48,734 nucleotides of DNA, taken from positions 1 through 48,734 of the forward strand of contig DXHV01000025.1 of the NCBI GenBank assembly GCA_019113165.1, read 5' to 3'. Below are positions 15,991-21,659 of the stretch, one piece after another. Every line of letters starts with the position of its first letter. The first letter of the stretch is position 1. This stretch comes from Candidatus Desulfovibrio intestinipullorum (GTDB lineage: Bacteria > Desulfobacterota > Desulfovibrionia > Desulfovibrionales > Desulfovibrionaceae). The notes under the pieces are model-generated. The model ran no database searches. It was not told the origin of the DNA and saw only the letters and a program-made list of their open reading frames with translations. Position numbers and translations under genes: made by a program.

Positions 15991-17346
15991 CTACAGGGGC
16001 ACATGACAGCGTTCGCCTTTTTTCGGATGGATGATGTCGCGTGTCCCTGGGGCAAAGCGCCCGAGCAGACGGTCTATGCGCGAGAGGGGACTGGTGCAAT
16101 TGCACCTGTCTATCCGCAGACTGGCTGCATCCCCTGTCCGGTAGCGCACAAGGGGCATGACCTCCTGGCGCAGGGTGGTGAGAACCAATTCCCCCACTTC
16201 TCCTGGGGGCAGGATTTCCCCAGTCAGAGGATCAATGATTTCGCAGAGTACATCGGCATGACGGATGTGGTAGCCAGTCTTGCCCCGGCACTCCAGAGCA
16301 CAGCCAAAGCAGGTCTCGGTGATGCCGTAGTGGTCCAGCGTGGCCACCTGCCAGTTTTTTTGAGCCTGTTGCAGCAGGGAGTGATCGCACCAGTCGGCAC
16401 TCACAAGGAAGGAACGCAAACGCCCTGGTGCCTTGTCTGGAAAGATGTGCAGCAAAGTCTGCAACTGTCGCGGAGCAAGAACAAGACTGGTCGGAGAAAG
16501 CTTCGCAATGGTTTCCTGTACAACCTGATCGGAGGCAGCGGAAGGCAGGGCATGCACCGTGACGCCCAGAGGGGAGAGTCCCCTGTTCAAGAGGTCGGCC
16601 ACGCCATCCGGGCGTTCTGCCCCGGGCAGGCAGACAAGAAGGACATCGCCGTTGCCCACAATCTGGGCCATGCCGGCTGCAAAGAATTTTCTGGTGCGCT
16701 CCAGGTCCCGCACACTGAAGGCCAGACGCTTGGCTGCGCCCGTGGAGCCAGAGGTGGTCAGGGTTACGATGCGGGCCACTTCGTCCTGACTCGTACACAA
16801 AAAGCGTCTGTAGTCGCCGGCAATGTCCCTGCCTGAAGTGAGTGGCAGGGTGGCAAGGATTTTACGAACCGGAGCAAGCAGGACAAATTCGCTCTCGTCC
16901 AAAGCAACTGTGCCAGGAGCCTCCAGCATGGTCTCCCAGATCTGCCGGCAACTTTGCTGCAATTGCATGAGAGAAGATTGGTACGGAGCAAGGAGGGTGC
17001 GGTAAAAAAGCGAACCGAAGCCCTGCCGCTTTTCCGTCCCAAGACAGCCCAGACGTTCAAAAAGCCGGACCAGCAGCCGTGCCTGCAGGGCAGCAACCGC
17101 CCTGCCTGGCAACCCTTGTGCCTCTGCAAATCCCTGTTCTTCCCAGGCTCTGGCAAAGAGGGGATCATGCAGATCCCGCACACTTTCCCTGGCTTCGCTG
17201 CTCAGGAGAAAATCCTGCGGTCCCAGGGAATGTTCCCAGACTTGTCCGTAGCTTTGTCCGCAGACTTGGTCCGAGACCTGCCCGGCTCTGTCCGCTTCCC
17301 GTGCACTCGCGTTTGTGTTCTGTTCTGGCCTTGCATGATTCGACAT
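15991..17346 (-). CDS. AMP-dependent ligase, PaaK-like, without C-terminal domain (DVU_1553 type)
   Basis: A 451-residue adenylate-forming enzyme. The P-loop TTSGSTGAAK is at 197-206, the YGITET segment at about 338-343 and YRTGD further on. Relatives activate a carboxylate as an acyl-AMP, then form a CoA thioester. The protein stops at about the hinge (RIDRLLGRF, then 20 residues), so the mobile C-terminal domain of about 100 residues that carries the catalytic lysine is missing; no other frame downstream encodes it. Residues 1-150 are a long extra N-terminal region. It is the last gene of the minus-strand unit with the radical SAM protein. NCBIfam has, as I recall, a DVU_1553 family of AMP-dependent CoA ligases in this exact context. 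The substrate is unknown. Confidence 0.85.
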   Translation of the reverse strand: MSNHARPEQNTNASAREADRAGQVSDQVCGQSYGQVWEHSLGPQDFLLSSEARESVRDLHDPLFARAWEEQGFAEAQGLPGRAVAALQARLLVRLFERLGCLGTEKRQGFGSLFYRTLLAPYQSSLMQLQQSCRQIWETMLEAPGTVALDESEFVLLAPVRKILATLPLTSGRDIAGDYRRFLCTSQDEVARIVTLTTSGSTGAAKRLAFSVRDLERTRKFFAAGMAQIVGNGDVLLVCLPGAERPDGVADLLNRGLSPLGVTVHALPSAASDQVVQETIAKLSPTSLVLAPRQLQTLLHIFPDKAPGRLRSFLVSADWCDHSLLQQAQKNWQVATLDHYGITETCFGCALECRGKTGYHIRHADVLCEIIDPLTGEILPPGEVGELVLTTLRQEVMPLVRYRTGDAASLRIDRCNCTSPLSRIDRLLGRFAPGTRDIIHPKKGERCHVPL

Positions 17347-17488
17347 GCGTCCCTCGCTCTTTTTTCCTCTCTTGTCCTGGCCTTATCTTTTGCGTCCTTC
17401 TGCATTGCTTCCAGTCCCCTGCTTCTCCCAAAACGGGAAACAGGGCGGTGCAATGCGTGTCATGATCTGTGCTCCGGTTGCAGAGGAC

Positions 17489-17878
17489 TCAGGATGCAGC
17501 CTTATGGCCCTGTGTACCGGCCTCGTCCCCGGGAGTCTTATCCTTCGGAGTCTCGTCCTGCAGGCCCTCTTCCTTGGGAGTCTCGTCCCTGGAGGCCTCA
17601 CCCTTCTGGCCTTCTTCAGCCTGTGCCTTCTGTTGTGCCCTTTGCGCGGCCAGTTCTCTGGCAAAGCAGTGGGTACAGAGGGCAAGCTGCGGATACTCTA
17701 TGCCAAACTGCTGCAGCATGAGCTCCCGTTCTCTGGCACTGGCACAAGGCAGGATGCCAAAACGGCCGTTTTGCGTGCCATTGATGCCGCAGTCATCGGA
17801 CAGGGTGCTGGCCGCATGGATGGTATTGGTGTAACTGTTGATGAGAAAGATTTCGCCAAGAACGTTGTTCGTAAACAT
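17489..17878 (-). CDS. Small cysteine-containing protein between radical SAM and ligase genes
   Basis: A 129-residue protein I do not recognise. The first 85 residues look like a folded domain (motifs LSDDCGINGTQNGRFGILPC and a CTHC pair at about 68-71), then a charged low-complexity tail follows with repeats of DETPK. It starts 72 bp after the radical SAM stop, ends 142 bp before the ligase start and is on the same strand, so it is probably part of the unit. The ribosome site before the ATG is poor. It is in the same frame as the radical SAM gene, with open sequence right back to that gene's TAG stop, but no start codon lies in between. It may be an unannotated partner in this gene set, or a chance frame. 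Confidence 0.55.
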   Translation of the reverse strand: MFTNNVLGEIFLINSYTNTIHAASTLSDDCGINGTQNGRFGILPCASARERELMLQQFGIEYPQLALCTHCFARELAAQRAQQKAQAEEGQKGEASRDETPKEEGLQDETPKDKTPGDEAGTQGHKAAS

Positions 17879-17950
17879 GGATGTCGGACCCGTGAATGAA
17901 TGGAAGTTCCAGGATAGTGTGCTGAGCCAGACAAATGCAGAAAAGAGACG

Positions 17951-19384
17951 CTAGCTCTGTTCCTGCAGTCTGTCTGGATAGAGGGGGATGCCGGTGAGGC
18001 TTGTCATGTTCTGGGCACAGAAGGGCACCATGCGACCATCCGGCCGCACAATATGGATGCAGCATCCGCGCAGGCGTTCTATATCAAGGCTCAAGGCATC
18101 CTGAAAGGCCATGCAGGAAAGGGTAAAGCGCCGGTCCGCACTGCGTTTGTCCAGGAATCTGGAGAAGGCATCCTGTCCGCCTCCGCAGCACAAGGAGGCG
18201 GGCTTTTTCGTCTCACTGCTCTCGCCGCAGCATGAGCTGCCCAGGCCTGGCCGGCTCCACTGCCTGGCAATGAAGGCCTTGGCCACTCTGGAGCCTTCTT
18301 CGGCCCGTATGCTCTGTTCCCCATGCAGGGCCGTCACACTTTCCTCCAGAACAAGGTCCTTGCCAACCCGTGCATAGACAGACGAAAAACTGCACAGGGA
18401 GTGTTCGCAGCAGGGTGGATGAAAGTCGCTTGCTTTAATCCATTCCGGCGCCTGACTGGCCAGGGTCTGCATGACATGGCCTAAGGTGAGCCTTGGACTG
18501 TGCACGACATCAACCGGACTTCTGCCAAAATAGGAGGCAGGCTGCAGGTGCAGGCCCCGTACCACCGGACCACGGCCTACGGCATCGCGCAAAAGATCGC
18601 CCAGTTCCTGATCATTGACGCCCTTCACAAGGGTGGCCACCAGTACCACACCAAGGCCTGCCGCAGCGCAGTTGGCAAGGGCTGCTTCCTTGATTTCCCG
18701 CAGGTTGGGCACACGTGTGCCCCGGAAATAGGCAAGAACGTCTGCTTTGAGGGAATCCCACTGCAGATAGACAGAGTCCAGTCCGGCCTCGGCAAGCTTG
18801 CGGGCATAGTCCTTGTCCTGTCCCAGTCGCACGCCGTTGCTGTTCACCTGCACGAGCGGAAAGCCCAGAGCCTTTGCCTCTCTGATAATGTCCGGCAAGT
18901 CTTCCCGGACCGTGGGCTCGCCCCCGGAAAGCTGCACATTGCAGGTACCGGAGCGGGCCAGCAGATTGGCCAGCATGGCACTGATGGCTGCTCTGGACGG
19001 GTCCTTGGGGATCTCGCCCTCCCCGGCACTGGCATAGCAGACCGGACAGGCCAGGTTGCAGCGCATGGTCACTTCCAGAAGGCCGTGACAGGTGTGCTGG
19101 GCATGGGCCGGGCACAGGCCGCAGTCATAGGGACAGCCCCTGTCCAGATCCGTTGCCGGATCCTGCGGATAGGAAGGGGTCTTGGTCACCTTCCACTTCT
19201 GAAAGGGCGTAATGTCCGGCGCCTCCTTGGGCGACGGCCAGATGCAGGTGGCAAACTCTCCGTGCTCCGGGCAGGTTCTGGAAAGCAGCACGGCGCCGTC
19301 TGCATCATTAATATAGTACGCATCCAGCCTGCGCAGGCATACGGGACACAGGGACTGTGTCGCGTAGAGAATGTCCCGGCTCAT
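17951..19384 (-). CDS. trsS: Radical SAM protein of the TrsS / MJ0619-like group
   Basis: A 477-residue radical SAM enzyme. An N-terminal cysteine module has CPVC (13-16) and CPEHG (38-42), then CPYDCGLC (84-91). The [4Fe-4S] motif CNLACPVC has Cys109, 113 and 116, followed by SGGEPT (153-158). This order is that of the archaeal pterin methylase MJ0619 and the tetraether synthase group, which make C-methyl or C-C bonds at unreactive carbons. The C-terminal part has more cysteines (CCEHSLC at about 335, SSCCGES, LCCGG). NCBIfam calls the bacterial form in this context radical SAM (seleno)protein TrsS; here I find no in-frame UGA, so it is a cysteine form. Start chosen at 19384 because AAGGAGG precedes it; the frame opens further upstream without a site. 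Confidence 0.88.
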   Translation of the reverse strand: MSRDILYATQSLCPVCLRRLDAYYINDADGAVLLSRTCPEHGEFATCIWPSPKEAPDITPFQKWKVTKTPSYPQDPATDLDRGCPYDCGLCPAHAQHTCHGLLEVTMRCNLACPVCYASAGEGEIPKDPSRAAISAMLANLLARSGTCNVQLSGGEPTVREDLPDIIREAKALGFPLVQVNSNGVRLGQDKDYARKLAEAGLDSVYLQWDSLKADVLAYFRGTRVPNLREIKEAALANCAAAGLGVVLVATLVKGVNDQELGDLLRDAVGRGPVVRGLHLQPASYFGRSPVDVVHSPRLTLGHVMQTLASQAPEWIKASDFHPPCCEHSLCSFSSVYARVGKDLVLEESVTALHGEQSIRAEEGSRVAKAFIARQWSRPGLGSSCCGESSETKKPASLCCGGGQDAFSRFLDKRSADRRFTLSCMAFQDALSLDIERLRGCCIHIVRPDGRMVPFCAQNMTSLTGIPLYPDRLQEQS

Positions 19385-19430
19385 GACCGACCTCCTTGAG
19401 GGGATGGCAATGCACTTCCCTGGCAAATGG

Positions 19431-19904
19431 CTAAAGCGTGTCTTCGCCACTGTGGGCCATGGGGTCCAGGCCATAGTTTTCGACAAGCTCGCCTATCTTG
19501 TCCCAGCAGTCGGCCAGAAGCTCGCCACAGGCCACCTGGTTGAAGGTTCCGTCCGCTTCCCTGCTGCCCAGACCTGCGGCCACCTGCGGACAGGTCCAGC
19601 CGCCATATTCTTGTGTCCTTTCGTAGAACCAGGTCGCGTACTCGTTGAGCAGAGGCGTGAGCATGCTTTCCGCCTCCTCTCCGTCCCGGCCCTTGCCGGC
19701 CAGAAAGGAGAGCACGCAGGCGCCACCGGTAAGCAGTCCGCACGGCCCCTCGGACTGGCCAATGCCGTGACACAGGCCCTGCATGGCCCGCATGAGACCG
19801 GGATTTTCCTCGCCACGGGCATTGAGGAGGAGCTGCAAAAGGAGCTGGCTGCAGCAGTAGCCCTCGCGGACAGCAGGCATCAGATCGAGCAGGACTGGAT
19901 TCAT
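19431..19904 (-). CDS. C_GCAxxG_C_C family protein (DVU_1555 type)
   Basis: A 157-residue redox-type protein with the C_GCAxxG_C_C pattern: Cys17-Cys18 in GYCCSQ, CGLLTGG (55-61) with Cys63, and Cys126 and Cys133 near the end. Members of this family are thought to bind a metal or take part in electron transfer; no activity is established. The start at 19904 follows GGGAGGG; an ATG at 19955 has no such site. It lies 46 bp upstream of the radical SAM gene and is probably the first gene of that transcript, because a terminator for the tRNA (19982-20026) sits just before it. NCBIfam has a DVU_1555 family of this type in the same neighbourhood, from memory. Confidence 0.85.
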   Translation of the reverse strand: MNPVLLDLMPAVREGYCCSQLLLQLLLNARGEENPGLMRAMQGLCHGIGQSEGPCGLLTGGACVLSFLAGKGRDGEEAESMLTPLLNEYATWFYERTQEYGGWTCPQVAAGLGSREADGTFNQVACGELLADCWDKIGELVENYGLDPMAHSGEDTL

Positions 19905-19981
19905 GATTCCCTCCCAGGGAATTTGTCTGGCGCTGCCCCTGTCTTTGGGCAACACGCGCAGGCTGGCTCAAAAAAGGACAC

Positions 19982-20026
19982 AAAAAAACGGTCCCTGCGA
20001 GATGACAACCATCAGACAGGAACCGT
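19982..20026 (-). terminator. Rho-independent terminator of the tRNA gene
   Basis: A 10-bp stem with one wobble (19988-19997 with 20017-20026) is followed on the minus strand by seven T (19982-19988). It lies 16 bp past the tRNA 3' end. Confidence 0.85.
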
Positions 20027-20041
20027 GAACGTGCAAATATG

Positions 20042-20117
20042 TGGTGGGCCCGCTAGGACTCGAACCTAGAACCAGCCGGTTATGAGCCGGAAGCTCTGCC
20101 AATTGAGCTATGGGCCC
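20042..20117 (-). tRNA. tRNA with CAU anticodon (Ile2 or elongator Met)
   Basis: The 76-nt gene folds as a cloverleaf with encoded CCA: acceptor GGGCCCA, D stem GCTC/GAGC, anticodon loop CTCATAA, T arm CTAGG-TTCGAGT-CCTAG, then discriminator A and CCA. The anticodon is CAU. It is not an initiator: it has no row of three G-C pairs next to the anticodon loop as in tRNA-fMet. C4-G69 and C5-G68 in the acceptor stem match the pairs that the lysidine synthase TilS needs in tRNA-Ile2, so Ile2 is possible, but elongator Met is not excluded. Two pairs are mismatched: A7-C66 and U27-C43. Confidence 0.9.
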
Positions 20118-20130
20118 GCCAAAAAGTGCT

Positions 20131-20158
20131 TTTATGCTTGTTCCCTGTCTTCTGTCAA
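20131..20158 (-). promoter_or_regulatory. Promoter of the tRNA gene
   Basis: On the minus strand TTGACA (20153-20158) is followed after 16 bases by CATAAA (20131-20136), 13 bp before the tRNA 5' end. The fit to a sigma-70 promoter is good. Confidence 0.75.
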
Positions 20159-20245
20159 GTCTGTTACAATTGGCAAAAATCGCGACGCCACATCTCTGGC
20201 CTCTTCAGGCACGGCCGGCTTTCCCCGGTCGTTTCAGGAAGTGTT

Positions 20246-21106
20246 TCACTCCGAAACTTTTCGTGCAGCCCAGAGACCGTAGCCAAAGCGCCTGCGATCG
20301 GATGCACAGCTGCACTGGCCCCCTGGCAGCAGCCAGTCCAGATCGCCGGCACAGTCGTACCAGACAAGCTCGGCGACCAGACGCGCCAGGGCCTTGCTGT
20401 GATCCTCGCGCACGGCCACGCTAAAGCCCGCTCCCTGAAAGCGTTCTTCCCACTGCCAGGGAAAGAGCGCTCCGGCAAGGCAGCTTGCGCCCTGCTGCAA
20501 AAGCTCCTGGCCATTGTTCTCTGCCTCGCCGGATGGAGCGGGAGCAGTTGCTGCCTGCACCTGCGCAAACTCCGGTCGCAGCAGGAGATCCGTGACCAGC
20601 AGCAGGCTCCCTTTTTTGAGGACACGGGCACATTCGGCCAGGCACTTAGGGGCATCCACCAGGGAGAGCACGCATTCGGCCACACAGGCGTCCAGGCTCT
20701 GGCTGGCAAAGGGCAGACTGAGCAAATCGCCACAGACAAAGCGGGCCTGGCTCTCCAGACTTTTCTCGCCTGTGTGCGAGGCGCAGGAAGTTTGTGCTGC
20801 ACCCTCGGCGTCTTCTGTCCCCCCTGCCCCTTCAGCTTCCTCTTCGGGACTGCTGCCAGACCAGGGGCCGGGATGCCAGTCCAGGCCCACGGCCTCATAG
20901 CCCAGGGCAGTACACAACTGGGTCGTTGCTCCGGGGCCGCAGCCAAGATCCAGGACGCGGGCTCCTGGGCCAAGGCCCAGGGTTTCCAGGATCCTCAGGC
21001 CGTGCTCCGTGAGGGCAAGGCCGCCAGGGCGCAGGGTGTCTCCGGCCACGGCCCTGAAGGAGGCTGTGCCGTACAGGGGCCTGGTCTGGACACTACTTGT
21101 CCTCAA
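20246..21106 (-). CDS. SAM-dependent methyltransferase (DVU_1556 type)
   Basis: A 286-residue class I methyltransferase. Motif I is VLDLGCGPG (51-59), an acidic end of strand 2 is seen at GLDWHPG, and the CGDLLSLPF and LARVLKKG-type segments follow. An acidic, Gly/Ala-rich insert (about 84-115) breaks the usual spacing after strand 2. The C-terminal part has no other domain. The start overlaps the end of the upstream zinc-ribbon gene by 14 bp, so the two are probably translationally coupled. In the D. vulgaris-type cluster a DVU_1556-family methyltransferase occupies the same place, from memory. The methyl acceptor is unknown; candidates are the product of the radical SAM enzyme or a small thiol or metalloid. 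Confidence 0.85.
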   Translation of the reverse strand: MRTSSVQTRPLYGTASFRAVAGDTLRPGGLALTEHGLRILETLGLGPGARVLDLGCGPGATTQLCTALGYEAVGLDWHPGPWSGSSPEEEAEGAGGTEDAEGAAQTSCASHTGEKSLESQARFVCGDLLSLPFASQSLDACVAECVLSLVDAPKCLAECARVLKKGSLLLVTDLLLRPEFAQVQAATAPAPSGEAENNGQELLQQGASCLAGALFPWQWEERFQGAGFSVAVREDHSKALARLVAELVWYDCAGDLDWLLPGGQCSCASDRRRFGYGLWAARKVSE

Positions 21107-21311
21107 CCAGGGCCTCCACTTCCTGCATCTTGCCCTCGGCCAGATACTCGGGGATCAGGGTCATGCCGCACTTGGGACAGCGCGGCAGGGTCACGTCAAA
21201 GGCACTTTGCAGATAGAGGGCCTGCACCTTGATCTGTTCCAGCGGCACGCGGCAGCGTCCGCAGATCCAGGTGCCGTGGTCCGGCGCAAAATTCTGTTCT
21301 TGTCGCAGCAT
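21093..21311 (-). CDS. Small zinc-ribbon/redox protein (DVU_1557 type), copy 1
   Basis: A 72-residue protein with two CxxC knuckles: CGRC (17-20) and CPKC (45-48), a zinc-ribbon or rubredoxin-like metal site. The line ICGRCRVPLE-...-CPKCGMTLIPEYLAEGKM is shared with the next gene. GGGAAGG precedes the ATG. It overlaps the methyltransferase gene. I recall an NCBIfam DVU_1557 family redox protein in this context. It could carry electrons between the FAD/Fe-S protein and a partner, or just structure a complex. Confidence 0.82.
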   Translation of the reverse strand: MLRQEQNFAPDHGTWICGRCRVPLEQIKVQALYLQSAFDVTLPRCPKCGMTLIPEYLAEGKMQEVEALVEDK

Positions 21312-21416
21312 ACTTTACCTTCCCTCTCAAGAAGCTGTCAGATGGCAGCGCAGACAAAAGGCTACAAGAGAAGTACAGACAATACAAAAACTACAGATAC
21401 GAATTTTTGACTGGAA

Positions 21417-21659
21417 CTACACGCCGTTCCAGGTCTCTTCCATGCGCTTTTGCATGTCCACCATGCGGCCTTCGGCCAGAGGCTTGGGCACAAGGGTGAG
21501 TCCGCACTGCGGGCAGCGGGCAAGCTGCATGAGCAGGCCACCGTGGGCATAGCGCGTGGGCACGCTTTCCACTTCCAGGGGCCTTTTGCAGCGTCCGCAG
21601 ATCCAGCGCCGTTCCTTCACGGCACTCTCCTGTTCCATGGCTTGTTCCCTGCTGTCCAT
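21417..21659 (-). CDS. Small zinc-ribbon/redox protein (DVU_1557 type), copy 2
   Basis: An 80-residue paralogue of the gene at 21093-21311. CGRC is at 21-24 and CPQC at 49-52, and the common frame is WICGRC, PLEV, RCPxCGxTLxPxxLAEGxM. The start codon overlaps the upstream oxidoreductase stop in a TAATG junction, which implies coupled translation; the longer frame that starts inside the upstream gene is a shadow. The two copies are about 40 percent identical by eye and 105 bp apart, which is a tandem duplication that has diverged. Confidence 0.85.
   Translation of the reverse strand: MDSREQAMEQESAVKERRWICGRCKRPLEVESVPTRYAHGGLLMQLARCPQCGLTLVPKPLAEGRMVDMQKRMEETWNGV

Noticed and set aside
17879-17953. 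Read-through (pyrrolysine) of the radical SAM TAG stop into the in-frame small gene
   Set aside because: The frame is open, but there are no pyl genes in the window and a start codon for the small gene exists; coincidence is simpler.
17951-19384. Selenocysteine in the radical SAM protein
   Set aside because: The family includes selenoproteins, but I find no in-frame TGA within the conserved frame; the gene ends at a TAG.
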